IMG/VR virus record: IMGVR_UViG_3300012209_000005
Coordinates: 1-64,000 of that record
DNA length: 64,000 bases
From: a virus
Reading direction: 5' to 3' (one strand)
Shown here: positions 1 through 8,002 of the stretch, one piece after another
How positions within the stretch are numbered: the first letter of the stretch is position 1
Layout of the letters: every line of letters starts with the position of its first letter
Notes under the pieces: generated by a model
The model's input: the letters and a program-made list of their open reading frames with translations, nothing else
Databases searched by the model: none
Told to the model about the DNA's origin: nothing
Made by a program: the position numbers and the translations under genes

Positions 1-263
1 GTGACGAGGGCAAGTGCACCCGGTGCGGGAGCAGGCGCAACCTGCACTACCATCATGTGAAGCCTTTCGCGGCCGGCGGCCGGAACACGAAAGACAACCT
101 GCGGCTGCTGTGCAGGCGCTGTCACAAGAAAGTGCACCAGGGAACAGGCATGAAACAGGATATGCACGTCGCGGGGCAGTGCGGCTGCCCGTGCCCGGAA
201 TGCTCGCGGAAGCAGGTCCACTGCTACCGGCACGCCAGCGACTGCCACAAGGGGTGCCGGTGA
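1..263 (+). CDS. HNH endonuclease, 5' end cut by window
   Basis: The frame open from base 3 encodes CTRCGS...HYHHVKPF, then DNLRLLCRRCHKKVH: the two CxxC zinc pairs and the HH...N...H core of HNH endonucleases. The last 37 residues (from MKQDMHV) carry a C-x-C-x-C-x2-C ... HC-x2-H-x3-CH-x2-C pattern that recurs in three micro-proteins of the tRNA island (29065, 29718, 36398). An internal ATG at 149 has a weak GGGA before it, so this tail may be its own small gene. The start lies outside the window. Confidence 0.7.
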   Translation, partial: DEGKCTRCGSRRNLHYHHVKPFAAGGRNTKDNLRLLCRRCHKKVHQGTGMKQDMHVAGQCGCPCPECSRKQVHCYRHASDCHKGCR

Positions 264-637
264 AGAAGCTGACCTGCTTCTACTGCGGGCGCGAGCGCCC
301 CGCCCGGATGATGACCAGCTCGATGATCTACCGGGGGAAGATGATCTGCTCCTCCGATGTGACCACCTGCCTGAAGCTGCGGGCCGGGACCATCCACGAG
401 CGCAACGCGCCGAAGTTACTGGCGCCAGGTGCGGTAGTCGCTGTCCTTGTACAGGAAGGCGGCCTCCGCTGTCTTCACCGCGCCCAGCCTGCGCGCCCTG
501 CGCCGGCACCTCCGGGTATCGGTGCAGGCGTACGACGCCCTCGTCCTGGTCAGCTTAGAGTCCGGGCGCAGTTCGGAGCACTGGCTGCACTGGTGGTGTT
601 GCTGCTGGCGCACTGGCAGGGGTTCCTGTCGGAGTAG
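260..637 (+). CDS. small zinc-ribbon protein, C-terminus doubtful
   Basis: The GTG start overlaps the stop of the upstream gene (GTGA). Residues 6-45 hold CFYC ... C-x6-C followed by basic residues, matching the small proteins at 416-613 and 24122-24250. After about residue 55 the frame runs antiparallel through the minus-strand gene at 416-613 and becomes Pro/Arg-rich. The real protein may end earlier, with a lost stop or frameshift. Confidence 0.45.
   Translation: MKKLTCFYCGRERPARMMTSSMIYRGKMICSSDVTTCLKLRAGTIHERNAPKLLAPGAVVAVLVQEGGLRCLHRAQPARPAPAPPGIGAGVRRPRPGQLRVRAQFGALAALVVLLLAHWQGFLSE
416..613 (-). CDS. small zinc-ribbon protein
   Basis: A 65-aa product with CSQC, a basic stretch, then C-x5-C (residues 9-30) and a polar tail ending TWRQ. 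The spacing resembles the plus-strand gene at 260 and the one at 24122, so these look like dispersed paralogues. The start overlaps the end of the minus gene at 555-1079 by about 59 nt, so a later start is possible. Function unknown. Confidence 0.5.
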   Translation of the reverse strand: MRQQQHHQCSQCSELRPDSKLTRTRASYACTDTRRCRRRARRLGAVKTAEAAFLYKDSDYRTWRQ

Positions 638-1079
638 GGGCGGGCGTGGTGCTGGCGGGCGCCGGCGTGCTCGTCGCGGGTGACGGTGACACGGCCGGAG
701 CAGGGCTGGTCAGCGGAGCTGCGCTTCCGGCGGACATCGGCGGCTTGCGGGGCTTGCGCGCGTGCTTTCTCCGTACGGGCGGGGCCGTCGTCACCCGGGG
801 CGTGATCGTCACCCGCCGGTGATGGTGACGCGCACGCGGGGAAAGCACCGAGGAGGGGGAAGGGGAGCGCGTCCTGCCCCCGGGCCCCCTCGGGGTGGTG
901 GAGCTGGGCTTGCCCCCCTCCGCGGGCACCGGGTTGAAGACGGGCGCGGGCACGCCCGCGGAGTCCAGGAAGAACTTCACCCCGGCCGCGGACGCGGCGA
1001 AGAAGATGATGAACACCATGATGGAAAAGCAGGTTTTCGTCGCTGCGTTGCGCATGTACTCGCGCCAGATCCACTTCAC
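555..1079 (-). CDS. single-span membrane protein with Pro/Ala/Thr-rich tail
   Basis: GTG start about 15 nt after GGAGGG. A basic N-terminus is followed by one hydrophobic segment (FSIMVFIIFFAASAAGV, about residues 18-35) and then a long low-complexity Pro/Ala/Ser/Thr tail, which would sit outside the membrane if orientation is N-in. The tail contains one copy of the dispersed palindromic repeat (711-730), read as GSAAPL. No domain recognised; a virion or envelope role is only a guess. Confidence 0.6.
   Translation of the reverse strand: MKWIWREYMRNAATKTCFSIMVFIIFFAASAAGVKFFLDSAGVPAPVFNPVPAEGGKPSSTTPRGPGGRTRSPSPSSVLSPRARHHHRRVTITPRVTTAPPVRRKHARKPRKPPMSAGSAAPLTSPAPAVSPSPATSTPAPASTTPAPTPTGTPASAPAATPPVQPVLRTAPGL
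711..730. repeat. dispersed palindromic repeat, copy 1
   Basis: AGCGGAG / CTGCGCT core of the repeat found at ten further places; it lies inside the minus-strand membrane protein gene. See the finding on the repeat family. Confidence 0.55.
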
Positions 1080-1135
1080 TGTGTGATCGTACCTGCCCTC
1101 CGCGGGTAGCATGAACCGGGAAGTGAACGGAGAAC

Positions 1136-1408
1136 ATGATGGCAGATGACCCGCTGAAGCCTCAGCGCGATGATGATCCTTACGTCCGGCAGCAGAAGAG
1201 GGAAGCCCGGGATGAGCTTGACGATATCCTGAGTGATCTGAACACGCTGGGGTTCACCGTGACGGCACGCAGGCGCATCTACTTCCTGCGCTGCCGCCAC
1301 GACGGGAAGTTCACATACGAGCTGGGACGGACGCTGGCAGATCGCGGGAGCTGGAGCCTGTTCGCGATCCGGGCTGCTCACCGGCGGGAGTGCGGGAAAG
1401 AAACCTGA
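1136..1408 (+). CDS. hypothetical protein
   Basis: GGAG lies just upstream of two ATGs (1136 and 1139); the second has the better spacing. 90 aa, strongly charged N-terminal half (DDDPYVRQQKREARDELDD), then TARRRIYFLRC. No family recognised. The end overlaps the convergent gene at 1311-1631. Confidence 0.6.
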   Translation: MMADDPLKPQRDDDPYVRQQKREARDELDDILSDLNTLGFTVTARRRIYFLRCRHDGKFTYELGRTLADRGSWSLFAIRAAHRRECGKET

Positions 1409-1631
1409 GTTCCTCCCTGCAGATATCCTCCAGGATGCTCATCATGCACGTCTGGTGCACGATGAAGTCATGCTTGCCGTGACTTCCGATACGGAACTTC
1501 GCGACCGCGATATCCCCGGAATCATCCGGGATCGGGCTGTTGCATGAATCACAGACGGTCTCGGTCCTCACCTCATGTGGACTAAAGGTGATCTTCCGCT
1601 CGTCACGGATGATGAAAGCGCGCGTGCTCAT
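1311..1631 (-). CDS. hypothetical zinc-ribbon protein
   Basis: From MSTRAF the product contains CDSC (about residue 27) and a later HQTC, consistent with a small zinc site. TATTGT lies 6 nt before the ATG and no Shine-Dalgarno is visible, which suggests a leaderless transcript. The C-terminal third runs through the convergent gene at 1136-1408, so the true stop may be disturbed. Confidence 0.45.
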   Translation of the reverse strand: MSTRAFIIRDERKITFSPHEVRTETVCDSCNSPIPDDSGDIAVAKFRIGSHGKHDFIVHQTCMMSILEDICREELRFLSRTPAGEQPGSRTGSSSRDLPASVPARM

Positions 1632-1990
1632 GGACAAACAATAGCACTTAGCCTGCAGGTGCGTCTTACACAGACCCCACCCCCACATGGGGGCAGGACG
1701 GTGCTTTGCCAGCCGGATCTGTCCCGGAGTGCTGTTCTCGCTGCATGCTAGGGGTCTTATCACCGAGGTGAAACCTGCCTTGGACATTCGCATCCGCGCG
1801 CAGGGGGAGATCCCGTGAGTCTGCCTCACCCCGTACCAGGTCTGCCTTGAATCCGGGCTGAGCATTCAGCTCTGGTTGACGTTGAGTTTACCGTTGTCAC
1901 GGTGCTCTTACGGTGGCGCTGACACCGGGCTTTGATGACGGGGTTTGTCCGGAGCGTGCTCACTCTCCCCGAGGCTGACGAGTTTGCCTG

Positions 1991-2019
1991 TTGATCCCGA
2001 GTCTGTTATCAGGTAGACT
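1991..2019 (+). promoter_or_regulatory. sigma70-like promoter, plus strand
   Basis: TTGATC (1991-1996), a 17-nt spacer and TAGACT (2014-2019). It points toward the hairpin terminator at 2047-2074. No plus-strand gene follows for 11 kb. Confidence 0.5.
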
Positions 2020-2025
2020 GACCCT

Positions 2026-2080
2026 AGGTTGTCGCTGATCTAATTGTAATGGCGCTCTTAGCGGAGCGCCATTACCTTTT
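2026..2080 (+). ncRNA. candidate small RNA of about 55 nt
   Basis: A promoter-to-terminator interval: predicted start near 2026, an 11-bp stem at 2047-2074, then CCTTTT. The only downstream genes are on the other strand, so the transcript would be a short non-coding RNA. Inference only. Confidence 0.35.
2047..2080. terminator. perfect 11-bp hairpin terminator
   Basis: Arms 2047-2057 (TAATGGCGCTC) and 2064-2074 with a 6-nt loop, followed on the plus strand by CCTTTT. It also lies just past the stop of the minus-strand ATPase gene and may end that operon, although the minus side lacks a good T run. Confidence 0.65.
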
Positions 2081-2169
2081 GCGAACTACCGGAGTTTGCT
2101 CGCCCAGGCGGGACCGATCAACTCGTTAAGCTCCCTGACATTTTTTCAGGATCGTTCCTCCTCCATCTC

Positions 2170-3339
2170 TCAAAACGGAACCTCCACCTCTCCCGTCTCC
2201 ATGTCCACGATCCTGGTTCCCTGGTTCGGGTCGGTTCCGGACGGGGGAACCACCAGCCCCCTGCGCACCCTGTTCCTGCGCTCGATGATCGCCGCCTGCA
2301 GCTGGTCGTTGCGCATCCCGCCCACCCCGTTGTCCTTCAGGATGGCGCGGGTGCGGTCCCTGCCGTAGCTGGGCGGGATGCCCAGCCGGTCCAGCTGGGT
2401 GATGATCCCCTGGTACTGGGTGAGGGGGATCTCGATCTGCACGTCCCAGATGTGCCGCAGCGGGTCGTACCTGCGCTCCAGGTTGATGATCTGGCCGAAG
2501 GCGACGTGCCCGTTCCTGCTCTTCTGGCATTCCAGGGAGAAAGAATTGTCCCCGCTGTTGCGGGCCAGCCGCCACACGAAATCCACATCGCTCTCCTTCG
2601 CCGAACTCCCCCGCTGCCCCCGGAAGTCGTCCTTGCCGCTGTGATCCAGGCGCAGGATGGTGATCCCCCGCGCTTTCAGCGGGACCAGGGAGCACCGGTA
2701 CAGCTGCATGAAGGTGTCCGCCTGGTTTTCCTCGCCGGCCACCATCCGGGACACCGTGTCCATGATCACCAGGCGGGGCCCGTCCTGCTCCGCCAGGGCA
2801 GCCAGGTGCACGCCGCCGTCGGCGGTGTCCAGCGGGGGCAGCCCGGCGAACGAGTACATGACCAGGTTGCCCAGCTCGTCAGGCGTGCACCGGTACGCTT
2901 TCAGCCGGTCCACGGTGTCGCTGATCCTGTTCTCGTCGTCGATGTACATCACCACATGGCCGGCGCGGACCACCTCCACCGCGATCTCCAGCGCGATCAG
3001 GCTCTTCCCGATCCCCGGCTTGGAGAACATGGCGGACAGCGTGCCCACCTCCAGGAAGTCCTCCTTCAGCCACTCGATGTCCTCGGGCTGGGTCTTGAAA
3101 GCCTCCTGCCAGTTCACCCTCTTGTACTTGCCGGCAACCGATGATGCATCCGGGTGCGGGCCCGTCCCGTTGTGCGTCGCCTGGTAGTGCTGCAGCGCCT
3201 GACGGTACAGGATGCCCTCGGCCCCGCAGTTCGGGCACACGCCCGCGGGGCCCAGCGGCATGGGCATGTGGTGATTCTTCTCCGGGGAGCAGTCGCACAT
3301 CACCCCGCCGAGGGAGGTGAGGACCTCCGTGTCAGTCAC
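2170..3339 (-). CDS. RecA-like/RepA-type ATPase (putative helicase)
   Basis: 389 aa. Cysteines 15, 17, 35 and 38 form an N-terminal zinc site. A RecA-fold ATPase core follows, with Walker A KPGIGKS (107-113) and Walker B RLVIMDT (about 189-195), then QRGSSAKESDVDFVW, typical of the AAA_25/RepA group that acts as replicative helicase or helicase loader. The GTG start overlaps the RusA stop by 8 nt, so both are read from one message. It is the last gene of the minus operon. Family is clear; the precise role is inferred. Confidence 0.75.
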   Translation of the reverse strand: MTDTEVLTSLGGVMCDCSPEKNHHMPMPLGPAGVCPNCGAEGILYRQALQHYQATHNGTGPHPDASSVAGKYKRVNWQEAFKTQPEDIEWLKEDFLEVGTLSAMFSKPGIGKSLIALEIAVEVVRAGHVVMYIDDENRISDTVDRLKAYRCTPDELGNLVMYSFAGLPPLDTADGGVHLAALAEQDGPRLVIMDTVSRMVAGEENQADTFMQLYRCSLVPLKARGITILRLDHSGKDDFRGQRGSSAKESDVDFVWRLARNSGDNSFSLECQKSRNGHVAFGQIINLERRYDPLRHIWDVQIEIPLTQYQGIITQLDRLGIPPSYGRDRTRAILKDNGVGGMRNDQLQAAIIERRNRVRRGLVVPPSGTDPNQGTRIVDMETGEVEVPF

Positions 3340-3718
3340 ACTCGATCACCTGCAGGACAAGCTGGGGCTTCTTGTCAGTGCGGTTCTCCCCCCGCACCAG
3401 GCACACCTCGGCGACATACCTGTCCGAGTCGTCTTTGAGAACCCCGGCGTCCACGAGACCGTCAATGCACGCCTTATAGCTGATGTACAGGTTGGCCACA
3501 TCACGCCGGCGGTTATCGCAGGCACGGAAAATGCACCGGATGCGCACCCTTCCGAAAGGCAGGAAGGGCTGCGCCTTCGCTGCCTTGCAGGCCTCGCTGC
3601 GCAGCTTCTCCGTCCGCTTCGCCCGCTCCTTGTAATGGATGCGGTCGTTGGCGTTGAGCAGGGGAAGGCCTGGCGGCAGCTCGATCCGCAGGATACGCGG
3701 GTCAGGAAGTCCAGTCAT
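3332..3718 (-). CDS. rusA: RusA-family Holliday junction resolvase
   Basis: 128 aa from the ATG that overlaps the HNH stop by 17 nt. It has the RusA N-terminal pattern P-x-L-N-A-N-x-R-x-H followed by basic residues, then RRRDVANLY and a DxLVDAGVLKDDSDRYV block holding the catalytic aspartates. RusA enzymes resolve four-way junctions as dimers in the cytoplasm, which suits the nearby ERF and exonuclease genes. An in-frame extension to 3886 is less likely because it runs through the HNH gene. Confidence 0.8.
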   Translation of the reverse strand: MTGLPDPRILRIELPPGLPLLNANDRIHYKERAKRTEKLRSEACKAAKAQPFLPFGRVRIRCIFRACDNRRRDVANLYISYKACIDGLVDAGVLKDDSDRYVAEVCLVRGENRTDKKPQLVLQVIECD

Positions 3719-3995
3719 CCGGGTGCCTTCCGATGGGAATCTCCGCCGGGTCCTCCCAGCTATGGACAAGGAAGCCAGACTCGTACCCGTATTCAGGGTT
3801 AGCGTGTATAAAAGTATGACAGCCGGGGCACAGGCACGCCAGGTTCGCGGCGCCGAAAGCGATATCCGGGTCCGAAGTGCCGCCAATGCCTTTCACGACA
3901 CGATGGTGGACCTCATGGCAGGGGCGCAGGCAGCGCCGGCACTGGTAGTTATCCCTTTCCAGGGCCTCGTACCGTGCCGTCTGCCACCGCCCCAC
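3702..3995 (-). CDS. HNH endonuclease
   Basis: 97 aa. CRRC ... EVHHRVVKGIGG ... NLACLCPGCHTFIH gives the two zinc CxxC pairs and the beta-beta-alpha HNH core. The GTG start lies inside the preceding small gene. In phages such stand-alone HNH enzymes nick DNA for packaging or act as homing elements. Its place in a replication operon does not settle which. Confidence 0.75.
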   Translation of the reverse strand: MGRWQTARYEALERDNYQCRRCLRPCHEVHHRVVKGIGGTSDPDIAFGAANLACLCPGCHTFIHANPEYGYESGFLVHSWEDPAEIPIGRHPDDWTS

Positions 3996-4092
3996 ACACC
4001 TCCCTGCCTGCCTCGAAGGCCATTTCCAGGCATTCCTCGTCGATCTCGTGCGGCTCGGCGAAATGCTCGGCCAGCCAGTCCCCGAAGTTCAT
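3949..4092 (-). CDS. small acidic protein
   Basis: 47 aa, starting at an ATG that shares a base with the upstream stop (TGATG) and overlapping the HNH start by 47 nt. Sequence MNFGDWLAEHF...EIDEECLEMAFEAG looks like one or two amphipathic helices. No family recognised; the tight coupling supports translation. Confidence 0.6.
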   Translation of the reverse strand: MNFGDWLAEHFAEPHEIDEECLEMAFEAGREVCGAVADGTVRGPGKG

Positions 4093-4319
4093 CAGCTGCT
4101 CTGCGCCCGCACCTGCTGGACGATGTACTCCGCCACCTTCCGGTGCGCCTCGGTGAGGGTGTCATCGTCGGTGATCATCTGCAGCCATGCGTCAAGCTCG
4201 TGCGCTTTCACCGGCTCGCCCGTATCGGGGAAGGTGGGCATGTACACGTCGTAGTCCTGCTGGACCCAGGGAAGCGGAGCTTCGCTCCCCCAGATCCCTC
4301 CGTTATCTGGATGAGTCAC
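4092..4319 (-). CDS. hypothetical protein carrying a repeat
   Basis: 75 aa, GTG start overlapping the VWA stop by 17 nt. The N-terminus includes GSEAPLP, encoded by the palindromic repeat at 4268-4292. The rest (LDAWLQMITDDDTLTEAHRKVAEYIVQQ) is predicted helical. Function unknown. The repeat seems to have been absorbed in frame. Confidence 0.6.
   Translation of the reverse strand: MTHPDNGGIWGSEAPLPWVQQDYDVYMPTFPDTGEPVKAHELDAWLQMITDDDTLTEAHRKVAEYIVQQVRAQSS
4268..4292. repeat. dispersed palindromic repeat, copy 2
   Basis: GGGAAGCGGAG / CTTCGCTCCCC, an imperfect 22-bp palindrome and close to the family consensus. It lies inside the minus-strand gene at 4092-4319. Confidence 0.7.
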
Positions 4320-4938
4320 GCTGCTCCTGGGTGTAGGCGATCCGGGAGGTGGTGGACGCGGTGCCCGCGGACACCGAGGTGGCAGCCGCCGTCCAGCCGC
4401 CGGCGGTGCCCGTGGTCGTCGCGCCGTAATTCAGGGTGGAATACGCGGGGATCCCGATCGAGCCCGCCTCGGCGAAGCTGTCCTGGTTGGCGCCCAGGTA
4501 GGTGAACTTCCAGTTGTACTTATCGGACTGGTGCCTGATCATGTCCTTCACCCGTGCCCGGGTGTACTCGCGGCTGGCGTTCTCCTGCCCGTCGGTGACG
4601 ATGACCACCATCACCTCGCCGGGGCGCGAGTCCTCGGGCATATCCCGGAGCTTGCCGCCCACCTTGGTGATCGCCGTGCCCACCGCGTCCAGTAGCGCCG
4701 TGCACCCCCGGGGGTGCAGCACATAGGTTTTCGCCGCCTCCAGCGGGGCGAAGTCGTGCACTTCCTCGTGCTCGGTGTCGAACTGGTAGAAGGAGACGGT
4801 ACGCTTGGCGGAGTCCACTCCCTCCAGCTGCTTGTCGATAAAGGTGCTGATCCCCCCGGTCATGTCCGCAGCGATGGTCGCCATGGAGCCGCTGCGGTCG
4901 ATGATGAACAGGTAGTGGACTTTGGTCCGGTCGGTCAT
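4303..4938 (-). CDS. von Willebrand factor A (VWA) domain protein
   Basis: 211 aa from the ATG preceded by AGGAAGG. The MIDAS metal site is visible: D14-x-S16-x-S18 (FIIDRSGSM), a later threonine and VTDGQEN. VWA domains bind partner proteins through a metal ion. Here it is cytosolic (no signal peptide) and sits directly after the RNR and a zinc micro-protein with overlapping ends. Partner unknown. Confidence 0.8.
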   Translation of the reverse strand: MTDRTKVHYLFIIDRSGSMATIAADMTGGISTFIDKQLEGVDSAKRTVSFYQFDTEHEEVHDFAPLEAAKTYVLHPRGCTALLDAVGTAITKVGGKLRDMPEDSRPGEVMVVIVTDGQENASREYTRARVKDMIRHQSDKYNWKFTYLGANQDSFAEAGSIGIPAYSTLNYGATTTGTAGGWTAAATSVSAGTASTTSRIAYTQEQRDSSR

Positions 4939-5033
4939 GCGCTTGCCTTCCTGCATCTCGGGCACCGGAAGTAGTGCCCCTTGTCTCGTCTCGGGCATTC
5001 CAGCGGGCAGCAGCGGCAGCAGAGGACTTTCAC
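4935..5033 (-). CDS. 32-aa zinc-ribbon micro-protein
   Basis: GTG start overlaps the RNR stop (GTGA) and its own TGA overlaps the VWA ATG. Product MKVLCCRCC...CP...RCPRCRKASA has seven cysteines in two clusters, typical of a zinc ribbon. The exact packing between two real genes is the main support. Confidence 0.6.
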   Translation of the reverse strand: MKVLCCRCCPLECPRRDKGHYFRCPRCRKASA

Positions 5034-8002
5034 CGGGGCACCTCGCAGGTGTCATTGCTGCAGCCGCTCTCGCCCTCGGCCTCGGGCAGCCTCCCGTCGC
5101 GGTAGAGGGATTCCCAGTCGACCGGGCGGATGCTCTCCCGCAGCTGCTCCCAGTGCTCGCGGGAGACACGCTGGTAGGGGGCCTGCTCGTAGGTGCCCTC
5201 GGCCATGGGAAGGAAGGAGATCGTCTTGAACTTGCCGTCGAAGGCGCGGAGCACCGCGGGGATCTCCTTCATCTCTTCCGCGCCGAAAGTCACCGTGCAG
5301 CTCACCGCGTTATCGCTCCACCATTCCTGGCAGTGCGCCGCCAGTGCCGCCTTCTCCCAGATGGACACGTCGCGCTCGCTGCGCATCTGCGGGCCCTCCA
5401 CCGGCAGGGTGATCACCACGGTGGTATCCGGGTCGGAGACGCTGGGCTCCACCGGGTAGCCAGCAGCCGCCATCACTGCCGCGAAAGGAGAATCCTTCAT
5501 CTCCCGTACCGTCCGCACGTAGAACCCGGACTCCCTCGGCCAGTGGACCCCCGGGGTCACCCCCCACAGCAGGCTCACCGTGCCGCTCGGCTTCACCGTC
5601 GTCACCCGGATGCTCTCCCGGATCCCCAGCCACTCGCTGTAGATCCCGTCCCACCGGCGCACCTCCGCATAGCCCTTGTCCTGCCAGCGCCGTAGCTCCG
5701 CCCAGCCACGGTCCTCCGCGAACTGCGCCACGCCTGTCATCGACGTGCCGATGCGCCTGTTGCGGATCATCACCTCATTGGTTTCCGGCCACCGGGTCAT
5801 CAGCAGAGTGACCGTCTTCCCGTACAGGTAGGCGAACTTCAGCGTGCGCAGGTAGTCCTGGAGGTCGGTGTGACGGGAGGGGAAGGTTTCCACCAGGCAG
5901 CACATCTCGTTGTCTTCCAGCGGTTGCTCGCTGCAGTTCGAGACGTTCAGGCCACCGGACCAGTAGGTGTGGCTGGTGCCGTCCACGGTGATATCCCAGA
6001 CCTCGTGCTCACCCAGGAATTCCACCTCGGTTACGTTAAATGACCTATCGGGGGTACCCGTGTCGCTGCGCACAGTGTCCTGCAGCTTCTCCGTCTTATA
6101 CTGCTGGATGAAGCCGATGATCTCCGCGAAACGCAGGACATCTCGTGCCCGGCCGATGTTCACGTCGTAGGATTCGCGGGACTCGTAATCCCCGTTCGGC
6201 CACTGGATGCGCGACGGCTTATTCGTCGTGTAATACGAGGCGATGCCAAGAGCGGACAGGGAAAGCTGGACGCCATCGCGTATCGCGGGCGAGGTAGTCT
6301 TGAAGGTCACGCGCCCGCGCACGACCGACCCGTTGGCGGAGTACAATCCGCGCAGCACCGAGGCATCCCCCAGCAGCCCGGCCGGGAGAGCGCGCTCAGG
6401 CAAGCGGGCCAGGTTGCTGCCGTCGATAACCGGCTCGACCCTCCACTGACGGTCAGTACCATGCCGGCCGGAGATCAGGCCGGCGATCTCGCTGCTGAAA
6501 TAGTCCTGGTCATGCTCGCCGATGCACAGGACGTGGTAGGGGTTGCCGTTCGTGACGTGAATGTACCCGTCGCCCAGCAGCAACCCGGCGAGCACCTTCT
6601 TAGGGTCGTGAGGTGTCGCCTGAAGGCCGCCGCGCAGCCGGTCGACGGACTGGGCGTCGCGAAGCTCGACTTTCATGCCGCCGGATACGACGCGGTGGTT
6701 CTCCGTGGCGTCCACGTAGCCCGCCGTCGTCCGGTAGCGGTAGACGGGCTTCACGCCCGTCGCGACCTTGCGCGTGACCTGCACCCAGCCGTCCTGGGAC
6801 CAGATGGTGTCACCCGCCTGGACCTCGCCCATCACGGCGATGCCATCCGGGGTGATCAGGGAAGCCCATGCAGGCTGGCACGGGTTGAGGCCAACCGTGC
6901 GGTACTCCTTGTCATCAGGCGGGTCAGCGAGCCTGCCGCGGCTCGCGGCGACCCCGTTCCAGTACAGTCCGGGCTCCCCGTTGAGCGCGATCCGCGGGAC
7001 CAGGAACGAGTAGTCGAGGCCCACGTGGGCGTAGACGGAGTTGTTGCTCAGGTGACCCCAGCCGTCCCGGCCCATCCGCATGGGGTTCTTGCCCCAGTCC
7101 TTCAGGTCCAGGAAGTCCTCGTCATCCGGCTGGCCCAGGGCGATCTGGGCGCTGCGCCTCACGTTCGCCGACACCACGCACTTCCCGATCATGTTCATGA
7201 TGTCGGTGACATCGGAGCTGGTCAGCGGCTGGCCTTCGCGGTTCCGCAGCAGCCCCACCAGGTGCGCGTGCAGCTTCACCAGCGGCTGCGGCCCCGCCGC
7301 GGTCCCCCCGAAAGTCCTGATGGGCGCCCCGGCGGGGCGCACCTGCGAGTAGTCGAAGATCGGGAAGTCCTGCGACGGCGTAAGGAACGCGCGGAGCAGG
7401 CTGGCGGTCGCCTCGCACCAGCCTTCCCTGCTGTCCGCTACTACGTGCGGGACGAACCGGCGGGCGCCAGGGGACAGCGGGTCATTCAGGGTGATCTTCC
7501 CGGCGCCCAGGGTGTCGAAGCCCACGCCCACCCCGAGCATCGACATATCCATCATCCGGGCGAACGGGCGGGCCGGGTCCTCCAGGTCCGCCATTTCCAG
7601 GGTGGACAGGAACGCGCAGGACTGCAGGGCACTGGAGTCACCCCGTCCGTTGACCAGCTCGGTGCCCATCATCCACAGCCCCCGCCCCGGAGGGGACCAC
7701 TTGCCGGCGAACGCCCGGGTGTAAGCCTCCTCCGCGCTCTCGTGTGCCTGCAGCTCATTCCAGGGCAGGCAGTAGCGGGCCGCGTGGTCCTTCTGGATGG
7801 AGTACATCCCCTCGATGACACGGCGGAGACCCTCCCAGAAGTGCTCGCGGGTACCGTCGGGCTTGCGCCGGGAGTACTTGGTAATCCAGCTGTGCTCGCC
7901 GAGGGTATTGCCTGCGCCCATCGGGAAGCCGAAGTCGGGACGGCGGTTCTCGTAGCCGCGAAAGAAGCTCTCCCGCATCCGGTAGGAAAGGTAGTCAGGC
8001 AT
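5030..8002 (-). CDS. nrdJ: class II (adenosylcobalamin) ribonucleotide reductase with intein
   Basis: 990-aa precursor; about 675 aa after removing an intein at residues 375-689. The extein shows the active-site cysteine in LQSCAFL (129), the GVGVGFD glycine loop (about 157-163), NP-CSEQPLEDNE rebuilt by splicing, PSGTVSLLWGVTPGVHWPRE and a C-terminal redox pair CSNDTC. This matches monomeric B12-dependent RNRs, which reduce ribonucleoside triphosphates and need no partner subunit. ATG overlaps the MazG-like stop by 8 nt. It feeds dNTPs to phage replication together with the MazG-like and deaminase genes. No cobalamin synthesis gene is present, so the cofactor must come from the host. Confidence 0.9.
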   Translation of the reverse strand: MPDYLSYRMRESFFRGYENRRPDFGFPMGAGNTLGEHSWITKYSRRKPDGTREHFWEGLRRVIEGMYSIQKDHAARYCLPWNELQAHESAEEAYTRAFAGKWSPPGRGLWMMGTELVNGRGDSSALQSCAFLSTLEMADLEDPARPFARMMDMSMLGVGVGFDTLGAGKITLNDPLSPGARRFVPHVVADSREGWCEATASLLRAFLTPSQDFPIFDYSQVRPAGAPIRTFGGTAAGPQPLVKLHAHLVGLLRNREGQPLTSSDVTDIMNMIGKCVVSANVRRSAQIALGQPDDEDFLDLKDWGKNPMRMGRDGWGHLSNNSVYAHVGLDYSFLVPRIALNGEPGLYWNGVAASRGRLADPPDDKEYRTVGLNPCQPAWASLITPDGIAVMGEVQAGDTIWSQDGWVQVTRKVATGVKPVYRYRTTAGYVDATENHRVVSGGMKVELRDAQSVDRLRGGLQATPHDPKKVLAGLLLGDGYIHVTNGNPYHVLCIGEHDQDYFSSEIAGLISGRHGTDRQWRVEPVIDGSNLARLPERALPAGLLGDASVLRGLYSANGSVVRGRVTFKTTSPAIRDGVQLSLSALGIASYYTTNKPSRIQWPNGDYESRESYDVNIGRARDVLRFAEIIGFIQQYKTEKLQDTVRSDTGTPDRSFNVTEVEFLGEHEVWDITVDGTSHTYWSGGLNVSNCSEQPLEDNEMCCLVETFPSRHTDLQDYLRTLKFAYLYGKTVTLLMTRWPETNEVMIRNRRIGTSMTGVAQFAEDRGWAELRRWQDKGYAEVRRWDGIYSEWLGIRESIRVTTVKPSGTVSLLWGVTPGVHWPRESGFYVRTVREMKDSPFAAVMAAAGYPVEPSVSDPDTTVVITLPVEGPQMRSERDVSIWEKAALAAHCQEWWSDNAVSCTVTFGAEEMKEIPAVLRAFDGKFKTISFLPMAEGTYEQAPYQRVSREHWEQLRESIRPVDWESLYRDGRLPEAEGESGCSNDTCEVPR
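5936..6880 (-). other. intein with degenerate LAGLIDADG endonuclease
   Basis: 315 aa from Cys (first residue) to Asn, followed by Cys+1 of the extein, inserted exactly before the NPC active-site cysteine. Splicing blocks visible: N-terminal C...GDTIW, TENHRV (block B) and HEVWDITVDGTSHTYWSGGLNVSN at the C-end. The usual penultimate His is Ser. Endonuclease motifs: LAGLLLGDGYI (first) and LRGLYSANGSV (second). In the second the catalytic acidic residue is Asn, so cleavage is probably lost while splicing may persist. Confidence 0.88.

Noticed and set aside
14-256. Long upstream part of the frame ending at 637
   Set aside because: Overlaps the HNH gene in another frame; the GTG at 260 is the better start.
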